Shown: one piece after another, positions 1 through 7,474 of the stretch | How the letters are laid out: the number at the start of each line of letters is the position of its first letter | How positions within the stretch are numbered: position 1 is the first letter of the stretch | Assembly: GCA_017552615.1 (NCBI GenBank) | Contig: JAFZPI010000048.1 | Span: forward strand, 1-64,000 | Length of the DNA stretch: 64,000 nucleotides | Origin: Clostridia bacterium | GTDB taxonomy: Bacteria > Bacillota > Clostridia > Christensenellales > Aristaeellaceae | Direction of reading: 5' to 3' | Program-made: the position numbers and the translations under genes | The notes under the pieces: generated by a model | The model's input: the letters and a program-made list of their open reading frames with translations, nothing else | Databases searched by the model: none | Told to the model about the DNA's origin: nothing

Positions 1-1041
1 GACGAGATCGAGGTTGAGGTCGTCAAGGTCAACGACGGCGAAGGCAATGTGGTGCTGTCTCAGCGCAACATCGTCGACCGTAAGGCCTGGGCGGAGCTGA
101 TGGCCAAGAACGAAGCCGGCGAGTACGTCGAAGGCGTCGGCAAGGAGGCCGTCAAGGGCGGACTGATTGCCGATGTCGGTGGTGTGCGCGCGTTCGTGCC
201 TGCCTCCCAGCTTGCCCCCCGCTATGTCGACAAGATCGGCGACTTCGTGGGCAAGGACATGAAGCTCAAGATCATCGAGGTTGACGAGAAGAAGAAGCGC
301 ATCGTCGCCAGCCGCCGCGCCGCGATCCTTGAGGAGAGCGCCGCGAAGAAGAAGGAAGCCTGGGACCGTCTGGAAGAGGGCATCACCATCCACGGCATCG
401 TGCGCCGCCTGACCAGCTTCGGCGCCTTTGTGGACGTGGGCGGCGTGGACGGCCTGATCCACATCACCGACCTCAGCTGGGGTCACATCAAGGAGCCCGC
501 TGACGTCGTGAAGCCCGGCCAGGAAGTCGATGTCACCGTGCTGAGCCTGGACCGCGACCGTGAGCGCATCCAGCTCGGTTACAAACAGCTGCAGCCCAAG
601 CCCTGGGACAACGCCGCCGAGAAGTATCCGGAAGGCGCCATCGTCGAGGGCAAAGCGGTCCGCATCGTGAACTTTGGCGCCTTTGTGGAGCTGGAGCCCG
701 GTCTGGACGGCCTGGTGCATATCAGCCAGTGCGCGCCCACCAAGATCGCGAAGGTCGAGGACGCTGTGAACGTCGGCGACATCGTGCACGCGAAGGTCCT
801 GAGCGTGGACACCGAGCGCAAGCGCATCTCCCTGTCCATCCGCCAGGCCCTCGAGGAAGAAGCTGCTTACGCCGCTGAGGAAGCTGCCGCCGAGACCGCT
901 GAGGCTGTCGAAGAGGCTGCCGCTTCCGTCGAGGAAGCCGTCGAAGCCGTTGCCGAGGCTGTCGAAGAAGCTGCCGCTCCCGTCGAGGAAGCTGTTGAAG
1001 CCGCTGCCGAGGCTGCCGAAGAGGCCGCGCCTGAAGCGTAA
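1..1041 (+). CDS. rpsA: S1 RNA-binding domain protein (ribosomal protein S1 homolog), 5' truncated
   Basis: The reading frame is open from the first base, so the true start lies upstream. The visible part holds the end of one S1 domain and then three further S1-type beta-barrel modules: one beginning near GVGKEAVKGGLIADVGG, one with the classic TSFGAFVDVGGVDGLIHITD core, and one with VNFGAFVELEPGLDGLVHIS. These OB-fold modules bind single-stranded RNA; in ribosomal protein S1 they help mRNA docking on the 30S subunit. The last 60 or so residues are almost purely Ala, Glu and Val in short EEAVEA-like repeats, an acidic low-complexity tail. In many Clostridia this protein is fused to IspH; the upstream part is outside the window, so that cannot be judged. 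Family call is firm, the exact paralog less so. Confidence 0.9.
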   Translation, partial: DEIEVEVVKVNDGEGNVVLSQRNIVDRKAWAELMAKNEAGEYVEGVGKEAVKGGLIADVGGVRAFVPASQLAPRYVDKIGDFVGKDMKLKIIEVDEKKKRIVASRRAAILEESAAKKKEAWDRLEEGITIHGIVRRLTSFGAFVDVGGVDGLIHITDLSWGHIKEPADVVKPGQEVDVTVLSLDRDRERIQLGYKQLQPKPWDNAAEKYPEGAIVEGKAVRIVNFGAFVELEPGLDGLVHISQCAPTKIAKVEDAVNVGDIVHAKVLSVDTERKRISLSIRQALEEEAAYAAEEAAAETAEAVEEAAASVEEAVEAVAEAVEEAAAPVEEAVEAAAEAAEEAAPEA

Positions 1042-1053
1042 TCAAACCCATCC

Positions 1054-1084
1054 GGAGGTCTGTCAAGCACAGGCCTCCTTTTTT
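1054..1084 (+). terminator. Rho-independent terminator after the S1 gene
   Basis: Inverted repeat 1054-1062 / 1070-1078 (GGAGGTCTG with CAGGCCTCC, one G-T pair) is followed directly by a T-run at 1079-1084. It lies 12 bases after the stop codon. Confidence 0.85.
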
Positions 1085-1139
1085 CGGTGCCCGGGATGGT
1101 CTTTTGCTTGTATTTTCGGCGCAGAGCCCTGATTCGGGC

Positions 1140-1168
1140 TTGAAGTTATCCCGTATTTGTGCTATACT
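1140..1168 (+). promoter_or_regulatory. Promoter for mscL
   Basis: TTGAAG at 1140-1145 and TATACT at 1163-1168 with a 17-base spacer, a near-consensus housekeeping-sigma promoter, 38 bases before the mscL start codon. Confidence 0.75.
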
Positions 1169-1205
1169 CCCCGTGAACCCGAAAGGGAAAAAGGAGGAAT
1201 TGAAT

Positions 1206-1628
1206 ATGAAGAAATTCTTCAACGAGTTCAAAGAGTTTGCTTTGAAGGGCAATGTCCTGGATCTGGCCATCGCTGTGGTCATCGGCGCTGCCTTTGGCAA
1301 AGTCGTGTCCAGCTTGGTGGACATTTTCATCCAGCCGCTGGTGGATGCCATCAACCATGCCATTTCTCCCGATGTGGAAGCCGCCACGATCCCGGGTAAG
1401 CTGGTTGCTTTTGCGGGCGTCCTGATTGAGTTCATCCTTGTCGCATTGGTTCTCTTCCTCATCGTCAAGGCTGCGAACAAAGCCAAGAACATGAAGAAGA
1501 AGCCCGAAGAGAAGCCCGAGGAGCCCACCACCAAAGAATGCCCCTATTGCCTGAGCGAAGTGCCGATCAAGGCCACCCGCTGCCCGCACTGCACTTCCGA
1601 ACTGCAGTTCAATCCTGCCAGCAAGTAA
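1206..1628 (+). CDS. mscL: Large-conductance mechanosensitive channel MscL with C-terminal zinc ribbon
   Basis: This 140-residue protein is an MscL channel, a homopentameric inner-membrane pore that opens under membrane tension to release solutes during osmotic downshock. The family N-terminus (FKEFALKGNVLDLAIAVVIG) leads into the pore helix at about residues 16-38, and the second membrane helix is at about 64-88. After a Lys/Glu-rich linker the protein ends in CPYC...CPHC (Cys112, 115, 126, 129), a small zinc ribbon that classical MscL lacks. The start at 1206 is chosen because AAGGAGGAA lies just upstream and the family alignment begins there; a longer frame from 1104 would run through the promoter. 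It stands alone between its own promoter and terminator. Confidence 0.93.
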   Translation: MKKFFNEFKEFALKGNVLDLAIAVVIGAAFGKVVSSLVDIFIQPLVDAINHAISPDVEAATIPGKLVAFAGVLIEFILVALVLFLIVKAANKAKNMKKKPEEKPEEPTTKECPYCLSEVPIKATRCPHCTSELQFNPASK

Positions 1629-1648
1629 GAAAGCTATCATTGTCTTTC

Positions 1649-1685
1649 ACTCCTGCTTCTCCAAAGGAAGCAGGAGTTTCGTTTT
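1649..1685 (+). terminator. Rho-independent terminator after mscL
   Basis: Perfect 11-bp stem 1649-1659 / 1667-1677 (ACTCCTGCTTC and its complement) followed by TTCGTTTT. Confidence 0.85.
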
Positions 1686-1725
1686 GGACAGGGTGAAATC
1701 TTCGTTTGAACCTCAAAATTCGCGG

Positions 1726-1754
1726 TTGACAAACCTCCGCCTGTGTCCTATAAT
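1726..1754 (+). promoter_or_regulatory. Consensus promoter for the yceD-rpmF operon
   Basis: TTGACA at 1726-1731, a 17-base spacer and TATAAT at 1749-1754: a perfect match to the vegetative consensus, as expected before ribosomal protein genes. Confidence 0.9.
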
Positions 1755-1807
1755 ACAAGGCGGTCACATTTTGGCATGACCTTCTGAGAGGAGGAAGACG
1801 GCACGGC

Positions 1808-2341
1808 ATGAAGCTGGACGTTTCCCGGGCATTAAAACAGCCCGGTGAGTCATTCCCGTTGGACGTGGAGCAGGCCATTGCTCCGCAGGTGATCAGCGGG
1901 GAAGAGGTCCGCTTTGATCCGGTCCGGCTCCGGGGGACCTACATGGCCCTGGAGGGCGGGAACATCGCCGTTGATCTTCAGCTCACAACGAGGGCTCATG
2001 CACGGTGTGCCAACTGTCTCGCGCCGGCGCAGGCGGACGTGAGCGAGCCCATCGAGGAACTATTCCATCTGGGGGGCGACCCGGAGGACAGCGAGATCTT
2101 CGTCTATAGCGGACAGGAGATCGATCTCGAACGGCTGGCTATGTCCTATGCGGTACTGGGGCTGCCGATGCGCTTCCTCTGCAAAGAGGGATGCGCCAAG
2201 GCTCCCGCTTATGACGACGCGGACGTCGAAGTACGCCTTTGCCAGGAAGAGGAACTGCCGGGTCAGCGTCCTTTCGCGGCATTGAAACAGCTGCTGGCTA
2301 CGAAAGCCGGCGAAAACGCTGACCAGCGTGACAAAGGTTGA
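1808..2341 (+). CDS. yceD: YceD/DUF177 family protein
   Basis: This 177-residue protein belongs to the YceD (DUF177) family, which in bacteria and plants is linked to 23S rRNA accumulation and is nearly always encoded directly before rpmF, as here (12 bases apart). It shows the family cysteine pairs CANC (Cys67, Cys70) and CKEGC (Cys125, Cys129), which may bind a metal, within an otherwise mixed alpha/beta sequence. A GAGGAGG ribosome-binding site precedes the ATG. The consensus promoter upstream and the tight spacing to rpmF indicate a two-gene ribosome-related operon. The biochemical role of the protein itself is not established. Confidence 0.85.
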   Translation: MKLDVSRALKQPGESFPLDVEQAIAPQVISGEEVRFDPVRLRGTYMALEGGNIAVDLQLTTRAHARCANCLAPAQADVSEPIEELFHLGGDPEDSEIFVYSGQEIDLERLAMSYAVLGLPMRFLCKEGCAKAPAYDDADVEVRLCQEEELPGQRPFAALKQLLATKAGENADQRDKG

Positions 2342-2353
2342 GGAGGTGGAAAC

Positions 2354-2542
2354 ATGGCAGTCCCGAAAGGTAAAGTATCCAAAGCGCGCAGGAACAGCCG
2401 TCGCGCCAACTGGAAGCTCAGCCTGCCCGGCATCACCGAATGCCCGCAGTGCCACGAGATGAAGCTGACGCACCGGGTATGCAAGAATTGCGGCTACTAC
2501 AACGGCAAGCAGGTGCTCAAGGTCAACGAGGAGAACGCCTGA
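2354..2542 (+). CDS. rpmF: 50S ribosomal protein L32
   Basis: A 62-residue protein starting [18 protein letters not shown], the canonical L32 N-terminus, with the zinc-binding CPQC...CKNC set (Cys30, 33, 43, 46). L32 is a small 50S subunit protein near the peptidyl transferase region. The Cys-containing form is the zinc-dependent version; some bacteria also carry a Cys-free paralog used under zinc limitation, which is not seen in this window. The ribosome-binding site GAGGAGG overlaps the end of yceD, so translation is probably coupled. Length and sequence match the family completely. Confidence 0.97.
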   Translation: MAVPKGKVSKARRNSRRANWKLSLPGITECPQCHEMKLTHRVCKNCGYYNGKQVLKVNEENA

Positions 2543-2559
2543 TTCTTGTCCATATGATC

Positions 2560-2800
2560 TCGCAGACGAAAGAGGAGTACCCCATCGGGCGATGGCAGAG
2601 AGAGAGGGCCGGCGGTTGAAAGCCCTCTTCAAACGCAGACGGGGGAAGGTCGCTTTCATCAGAGCGCGGGTGAACGCGGGGAACCGCCTCAGCCCGACGC
2701 GGCCGCGCCCGTTATCGCGCGCAATGAGGCAGGCTTTTGTCTGCGAACAAAGGTGGTACCACGGAGCAGCTCCGTCCTTCGGGATGGAAGCTGCTTTTGT
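2560..2800 (+). ncRNA. T-box leader for the valS operon
   Basis: The T-box antiterminator sequence AGGTGGTACCACGG lies at 2751-2764. It overlaps the 5' side of a terminator hairpin (2766-2777 / 2782-2794, TTCG loop, then TTTTGT). The region upstream can form the long Stem I; a GTC triplet at about 2648 could be the valine specifier codon, which fits the downstream synthetase. T-box leaders sense uncharged tRNA: binding of uncharged tRNA-Val would favour the antiterminator and let transcription continue. The 5' limit and the specifier assignment are inferred. Confidence 0.85.
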
Positions 2801-2833
2801 AGTTTAGGACCCATGAGAGGAGGCGATTGAGCG

Positions 2834-3034
2834 GTGGATTGGCAGAAAGTGTCGGGAAGACTCCTGAACTGGGGAACACCGCTGTTGGTTATCGGTGCGC
2901 TGCTTTGCTTCCTCTCCGGGAAGCTGACAGCGCGGGTAGCGGAAGAGGAACGCGAGAAGGTCAATATCATCCTGAAACTGTTAGGACTTACCATCGCTGT
3001 TATCGGAGCCCTGAGAATACTCGAGTTTATCTGA
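2834..3034 (+). CDS. Small two-helix membrane protein between T-box and valS
   Basis: A 66-residue protein with a GTG start preceded by a strong GAGAGGAGG site (2815-2823). It has two hydrophobic helices, at about residues 13-31 (LNWGTPLLVIGALLCFLSG) and 46-66 (ILKLLGLTIAVIGALRILEF), separated by a charged RVAEEEREK loop, so it looks like a small integral membrane hairpin. I do not recognise a family. It stands between the T-box terminator and valS, 15 bases before valS, so it should be transcribed only when tRNA-Val is uncharged. Its relation to valine or aminoacylation is unknown. Confidence 0.7.
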   Translation: MDWQKVSGRLLNWGTPLLVIGALLCFLSGKLTARVAEEEREKVNIILKLLGLTIAVIGALRILEFI

Positions 3035-3049
3035 CAAGGAGAGAAAGAT

Positions 3050-5773
3050 ATGGAAAAACAGTTCAATGTACAAGAGATGGAATCCCGCTTCAATCCGCAG
3101 GAAATTGAGGCGGAACTGTATAAGGAATGGGAAGAGGCCGGAGCCTTTGTGGCGCACCGGGTGGAGGGAAAGAAACCCTTCACGATCGTGATGCCGCCGC
3201 CCAACATCACCGGCCAGCTTCACATGGGCCACGCCATGGATAACACCCTCCAGGATGCCGCCATTCGCTACCACCGGATGAAGGGCGACCCGACGCTGTG
3301 GCTCCCCGGCACCGACCACGCCGCCATCGCGACTGAGGTCAGGATCGTGGACACCATGCGCAAGGAAGGGCTTACCAAGGACATGATCGGCCGCGAAGCG
3401 TTTCTCGAGCGCGCCTGGGACTGGAAGAAGGAGTACGGCGGACGCATCACCACCCAGCTGCGTCGTATGGGCACCTCCTGCGACTGGAGCCGCGAGCGTT
3501 TCACGATGGACGAAGGCTGCTCCAAGGCCGTGCGCGAGGTCTTCTGCCGCCTGTATGAGAAGGGCCTTATCTACCGCGGCAGCCGCCTGGTGAACTGGTG
3601 CCCCTGCTGCGGCACGTCGCTCTCCGACGCCGAGGTGACCTATGAGGAGCAGGACGGCCACTTCTGGCACCTGCTCTACCCGGTGAAGGAGACCGGCGAG
3701 CTGCTGGAACTGGCTACTACCCGCCCCGAGACCATGCTCGGCGATACCGCCGTGGCCGTCAACGAGGCGGACGAGCGCTACGCCCATCTGCGCGGCTGCC
3801 ATGTGATCCTTCCGCTGGTGGACCGGGAGATCCCGATCATCTGCGACGAGCACGCGGACATGACCAAGGGCACCGGCGTGGTAAAGATCACGCCCGCCCA
3901 TGACCCGAACGACTATGAGGTCGGCCAGCGTCACGACCTGCCGATTATCCGGGCTTTCACGTACGACGGCCACATGACCGGCGCGGCGGAGAAGGCCGAG
4001 AACGACGAGCTCTTCGCTTCCGGCAAGGCCGCCAAGGGTGAAGCCCGTGTCCTCGACTGCGGCAAGTACGCCGGTATGACCACCATGGAAGCACGAAAGG
4101 CCATCGTGGCAGACCTGGAGGCCCTCGGCCTGATGAAGTCCGTGGAGCCCCTGAAGCACGAAGTCGGCACCTGCTACCGCTGCCACACCACCGTCGAGCC
4201 CATGGTGTCCCGCCAGTGGTTCGTGCAGATGGCGCCGCTCGCCAAACCCGCCATCGAGGCTGTGAAGGACGGCCGGACCCAGTTCGTGCCCGAGCGCTTT
4301 AACAAAGTGTACCTGAACTGGATGGAGAACATCCGCGACTGGTGCATCAGCCGCCATCTCTGGTGGGGCCACCGCATTCCTGCCTGGTACTGCGAGGACT
4401 GCGGTGAGACCGTCGTGTCCCGCGAAGATCCCACCGTCTGCCCGAAGTGCGGCGGCAAGCTGACCCAGGACGAGGACGTGCTGGACACCTGGTTTTCCTC
4501 CGCGCTCTGGCCATTCTCCACACTGGGCTGGCCCGAGGAAACCGAGGATCTGAAGTACTTCTACCCCACCACCATGCTGGTGACGGGCTATGACATCATC
4601 TTCTTCTGGGTGGCCCGAATGATCTTCTCCGGCCTGGAGCAGATGGGCGACGTGCCCTTCCAGACCGTGCTGATCCACGGCCTCGTGCGCGACGAGCTTG
4701 GCCGCAAGATGTCCAAGTCCCTCGGCAACGGCGTGGACCCGCTGGAAATCATCGACCAGTACGGCGCGGATGCCCTGCGCTTCAGCCTGTTGATGGGCGT
4801 GAGCCCCGGCAACGATACCCGTTACAGCAAGGACCGCGTGGAGGCGGCCCGCAACTTCGCCAACAAGATCTGGAACGCCAGCCGCTTCGTGCTGATGAAC
4901 ACCGACGCGCGCCACGAGATCGATCCAACCCGCCTGACCGTGGCGGACAAGTGGATCCTCTCCCGCTTCCAGGACGCCGTGCGCGACATAACCGTCCACA
5001 ACGAGGAGGGCGACTTCGGCCTCTCCGCGAGCCGCATCTATGACTTCGCCTGGTCCGAGTTCTGCGACTGGTACATCGAGATGGCCAAGCCCTGGCTCCT
5101 CGGCGAGGACCAGGCAGCCAAGGAGAACGTGCAGTCCGTGCTGCTCTATGTGCTGGAAGGCCTGCTGAAGCTCCTGCACCCCTTCATGCCCTTCCTGACC
5201 GAACAGGTCTGGCGTTATCTCCCGGGAAGCGAAGGCTTCCTGATGCTGGCCGACTGGCCACAGACAATCGAGGCCTACGACTTCCCCGCCGAAGAAAAAG
5301 AGATGACCGGCATCATGGACGTGATCCGCGCCATCCGCAACCTCCGCACCGAGATGAACGTGCAGGCCGGCAAGCGCACGCGCCTGATGCTCCTCTCCGC
5401 CGAGGGCTGGGCAGATACGCTGGCTCATGCCGCGCCGTACTTCCAGCGCCTGGCCGGCGCCTCCCAGTCCGAGCTGATCGTCGCGGCTTCCGATGTGAAG
5501 GAAAAGACCGTCTCCGCCGTGACCGGCGCATGCACCCTGTACATTCCCTTGGGTGACTTGGTGGACATCGATAAGGAGCTCGCCCGTCTCGACAAAGAGG
5601 TCAAGAATCTTGAGGGCGAGATCACCCGCGCCGAAGGCCGCCTGAACAACCCCGGATTTGTGGGAAAGGCCCCCGCCGCCTTAGTGGAAAAGGAAAAGGA
5701 AAAACTCCAGGCCAACAAGGATAAGCTCGATGCGGTGAAAAAGCGCATTGCAGAGCTGAAGGAAGACAAGTAA
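3050..5773 (+). CDS. valS: Valyl-tRNA synthetase
   Basis: A class Ia aminoacyl-tRNA synthetase that charges tRNA-Val with valine in the cytoplasm. The HIGH-type motif HMGH is at residues 58-61 and KMSKS at about 553-557. Between them lies the editing domain that hydrolyses mischarged Thr-tRNA-Val, and two Cys sets (WCPCC, and CEDC...CPKC) typical of zinc-binding insertions. The last 65 or so residues are a heptad-rich Lys/Glu helix pair, the ValRS tRNA-binding coiled coil. At 907 residues the length is usual. Start chosen by the GGAGAG site upstream. Expression is expected to follow the T-box leader at 2560-2800. Confidence 0.97.
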   Translation: MEKQFNVQEMESRFNPQEIEAELYKEWEEAGAFVAHRVEGKKPFTIVMPPPNITGQLHMGHAMDNTLQDAAIRYHRMKGDPTLWLPGTDHAAIATEVRIVDTMRKEGLTKDMIGREAFLERAWDWKKEYGGRITTQLRRMGTSCDWSRERFTMDEGCSKAVREVFCRLYEKGLIYRGSRLVNWCPCCGTSLSDAEVTYEEQDGHFWHLLYPVKETGELLELATTRPETMLGDTAVAVNEADERYAHLRGCHVILPLVDREIPIICDEHADMTKGTGVVKITPAHDPNDYEVGQRHDLPIIRAFTYDGHMTGAAEKAENDELFASGKAAKGEARVLDCGKYAGMTTMEARKAIVADLEALGLMKSVEPLKHEVGTCYRCHTTVEPMVSRQWFVQMAPLAKPAIEAVKDGRTQFVPERFNKVYLNWMENIRDWCISRHLWWGHRIPAWYCEDCGETVVSREDPTVCPKCGGKLTQDEDVLDTWFSSALWPFSTLGWPEETEDLKYFYPTTMLVTGYDIIFFWVARMIFSGLEQMGDVPFQTVLIHGLVRDELGRKMSKSLGNGVDPLEIIDQYGADALRFSLLMGVSPGNDTRYSKDRVEAARNFANKIWNASRFVLMNTDARHEIDPTRLTVADKWILSRFQDAVRDITVHNEEGDFGLSASRIYDFAWSEFCDWYIEMAKPWLLGEDQAAKENVQSVLLYVLEGLLKLLHPFMPFLTEQVWRYLPGSEGFLMLADWPQTIEAYDFPAEEKEMTGIMDVIRAIRNLRTEMNVQAGKRTRLMLLSAEGWADTLAHAAPYFQRLAGASQSELIVAASDVKEKTVSAVTGACTLYIPLGDLVDIDKELARLDKEVKNLEGEITRAEGRLNNPGFVGKAPAALVEKEKEKLQANKDKLDAVKKRIAELKEDK

Positions 5774-5781
5774 GGATTACA

Positions 5782-5816
5782 GGATGCTCCGTACATGCAA
5801 CGGGGCATCCTCTTTC
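5782..5816 (+). terminator. Hairpin terminator after valS
   Basis: Stem 5782-5792 / 5800-5810 (GGATGCTCCGT with ACGGGGCATCC, one G-T pair) then TCTTTC. The T-run is weak. Confidence 0.65.
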
Positions 5817-5847
5817 AAAATGATTTTCAATAATCCTGAAAATTTCC

Positions 5848-5887
5848 TTGTAAAGATTAGCTAATCGTTGTATAATGAATTAGCTAA
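5848..5887 (+). promoter_or_regulatory. Toxin-antitoxin promoter with two TTAGCTAA operator boxes
   Basis: -35 TTGTAA at 5848-5853, 17-base spacer, -10 TATAAT at 5871-5876. Two palindromic TTAGCTAA boxes at 5857-5864 (inside the 12-bp palindrome GATTAGCTAATC) and 5880-5887 flank the -10 with centres 23 bp apart. This fits autorepression by the Phd-type antitoxin just downstream. Confidence 0.75.
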
Positions 5888-5907
5888 GATCGAAAGGAGT
5901 TGAGAAC

Positions 5908-6150
5908 ATGACAAATGTGGTTGCAACCGCAACTGAGGTACAGAATAACTTTGGTCGCTACCTGAAAATGGTGATGAGCGGGGACCAGGTGACCGTGACT
6001 CGAAATGGCCAGGTGGTGGCGAGGGTGATCCCTAAAGACAGCCAGGCAACGCCTATCACCGATTCGCTGAGAGGGATCCTGAAAGGTGCTCCTGACCTTG
6101 AAACTGCCAAGGACGAGTTCATGAGGGAAAAGTATGGAATGGTTGATTGA
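5908..6150 (+). CDS. Phd/YefM-type antitoxin
   Basis: An 80-residue protein with the Phd/YefM N-terminal pattern (ATEVQNNFGRYLKMV, then DQVTVTRNGQVVARVIP), the fold that dimerises and binds operator DNA, followed by a charged C-terminal segment that normally wraps the toxin. It precedes and overlaps by 17 bases a PIN-domain gene, the standard antitoxin-first order. The antitoxin would block the RNase and, with it, repress the promoter carrying the two TTAGCTAA boxes. AAAGGAG lies upstream of the ATG. Pairing of a Phd-fold antitoxin with a PIN toxin is common. Confidence 0.88.
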   Translation: MTNVVATATEVQNNFGRYLKMVMSGDQVTVTRNGQVVARVIPKDSQATPITDSLRGILKGAPDLETAKDEFMREKYGMVD

Positions 6151-6556
6151 TACCAATATTGTTTTGGACTATCTAACTGATCGATGGCCGTTTGCGGATG
6201 AGGCTCAAGCTATATGGCGCCTTTGTGAAACCGGGAAAGCAACCGGGTATATCAGTGCACTCTCCTTTGCGAATATTGTCTATATCATGCGAAAAGTTAT
6301 CAAGCCGGACCGGATTGACGAACTACTGCAGCTGATTTCAAAGGTTTTCAGGATCGCAGATTTGACGGCAAACGACCTTTTGAAGGCAGCACAGCTGCAT
6401 TGGAAAGATTATGAAGATGCTATTCAGACGGTGACAGCGGAACGCCTGCACTGTAATGCGATCATTACACGCAACACACGGGATTATCAATCAGAGCGGG
6501 TTCCTGTATTGTCTCCTGATGCGTTGCTGAAAAATCTTGAATCTTCTGAAAAATGA
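6134..6556 (+). CDS. PIN-domain toxin (VapC-like ribonuclease)
   Basis: A 140-residue PIN-domain protein. It has the opening IDTNIVLDYL with catalytic Asp6, KDYEDAIQ with Asp95, and a late RNTRDYQ with Asp117, acidic residues that bind Mg2+ in PIN nucleases. The central acidic residue usually seen near residue 45 (the E in SxxxxxEi) is replaced by Asn in SALSFANIVY, as in one PIN sub-branch, so the metal site may differ. Such toxins cleave RNA, often tRNA or rRNA, when the antitoxin is degraded; the target here is unknown. The gene begins inside the antitoxin gene, so the two are translationally coupled. Confidence 0.87.
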   Translation: MEWLIDTNIVLDYLTDRWPFADEAQAIWRLCETGKATGYISALSFANIVYIMRKVIKPDRIDELLQLISKVFRIADLTANDLLKAAQLHWKDYEDAIQTVTAERLHCNAIITRNTRDYQSERVPVLSPDALLKNLESSEK

Positions 6557-6579
6557 AAAACCTCCTCACGGAGGTTTTT
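6556..6579. terminator. Bidirectional terminator between the PIN toxin and yebC
   Basis: Perfect stem AAAAACCTCC 6556-6565 / GGAGGTTTTT 6570-6579 with TCAC loop; A and T arms serve both converging genes. Confidence 0.85.
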
Positions 6580-6592
6580 ATGGTGGCAAAGC

Positions 6593-7333
6593 TTACTCCT
6601 CTTCGTCCGGCAGGTCCGCGTTGTGGAACACGTTCTGCACGTCGTCGCTTTCGTCGAGGAGGTCGAGCATCTTGCGGATCTTGGTGACAGTATCGGGGTC
6701 GGTGACCGTGACCAGGTTCTGCGGGATCATCTGGACCTCGGCGGAGATAAAGCTGAGGCCTTGCTGCTCCAGCGCCTCGCGGACGTTGTGGAAATCCGCG
6801 GGGGTGGTGTAGATTTCATAGGCGTCGTCCAGGGCCTTCATGTCCTCGGCGCCGGCGTCGAGGGCCATCATCATCATTTCGTCCTCGTCGCTGTCGGGGG
6901 TGCGTTCGATGACGATCAGGCCCTTCTCGTCGAACATGAAGGACACGGAGCCGGTGGTGCCCATGTTGCCGTCATACTTGGCGAAACAGTGGCGCACGTC
7001 GCTGGCGGTGCGGTTGCGGTTGTCGGTGATGGTCTCAACGATAATGGCTACACCGCCGGGCGCATAGCCCTCGTAGGTGATCTGTTCGTAGACCACGTTG
7101 GAGAGCTCGCCGCTGGCTTTTTTAATGGAGCGCTGGATGTTGTCGTTGGGCATGTTGTTGGCCTTGGCCTTGGCGATCACGTCGCGCAGCTTGCCGTTGG
7201 ATTCGGGGTTGGCACCGCCCTCGCGCACGGCGATGGCGATCTCGCGCCCGATCTTGGTGAAGATCGCGCCGCGTGCCGCGTCGGCCTTGCCCTTTTTCGC
7301 CTGAATATTATGCCACTTGGAATGTCCGGACAT
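6593..7333 (-). CDS. yebC: YebC/PmpR family regulatory protein
   Basis: A 246-residue protein of the YebC/PmpR/TACO1 family, starting with the signature [18 protein letters not shown] and containing [14 protein letters not shown] and [14 protein letters not shown] regions typical of domains 1-3. Members act as DNA-binding regulators or, as shown for TACO1 and some YebC proteins, help translation of proline-rich stretches by the ribosome. The start at 7333 is preferred over an upstream in-frame ATG at 7360 because GGGAGGAA lies just before it and family proteins begin MSGHSKW. It has its own promoter and no obvious operon partner. Confidence 0.95.
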   Translation of the reverse strand: MSGHSKWHNIQAKKGKADAARGAIFTKIGREIAIAVREGGANPESNGKLRDVIAKAKANNMPNDNIQRSIKKASGELSNVVYEQITYEGYAPGGVAIIVETITDNRNRTASDVRHCFAKYDGNMGTTGSVSFMFDEKGLIVIERTPDSDEDEMMMMALDAGAEDMKALDDAYEIYTTPADFHNVREALEQQGLSFISAEVQMIPQNLVTVTDPDTVTKIRKMLDLLDESDDVQNVFHNADLPDEEE

Positions 7334-7377
7334 CGCAAATTCCTCCCTTGCGGAAAACACAGATTTTTCAACGCCAA

Positions 7378-7407
7378 ATTATAACATTATCCCGCATATG
7401 GCGTCAA
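7378..7407 (-). promoter_or_regulatory. Promoter for yebC
   Basis: On the minus strand, TTGACG (7407-7402), 18-base spacer, TATAAT (7383-7378), 45 bases before the start codon. Confidence 0.75.
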
Positions 7408-7425
7408 GTGCTTTTTTCGCCAATG

Positions 7426-7453
7426 AAAAGCGCCGGAGCGCAGGCCCCGGCGC
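7426..7453 (-). terminator. Terminator after the Tyr/Gln-rich membrane protein gene
   Basis: GC-rich stem 7430-7439 / 7444-7453 with one mismatch, followed on the minus strand by TTTT. Confidence 0.65.
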
Positions 7454-7474
7454 GGATGGAAACGGTTTCAGGGA

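Noticed and set aside
2827..3108. Alternative 93-codon frame overlapping the small membrane protein
   Set aside because: It would overlap valS and has no ribosome-binding site; the GTG frame at 2834 has a strong one and two clear membrane helices.
2981..5428. 815-codon open frame antisense to valS
   Set aside because: It lies wholly opposite a conserved synthetase gene, has no family features, and long antisense frames are expected in GC-rich coding DNA.
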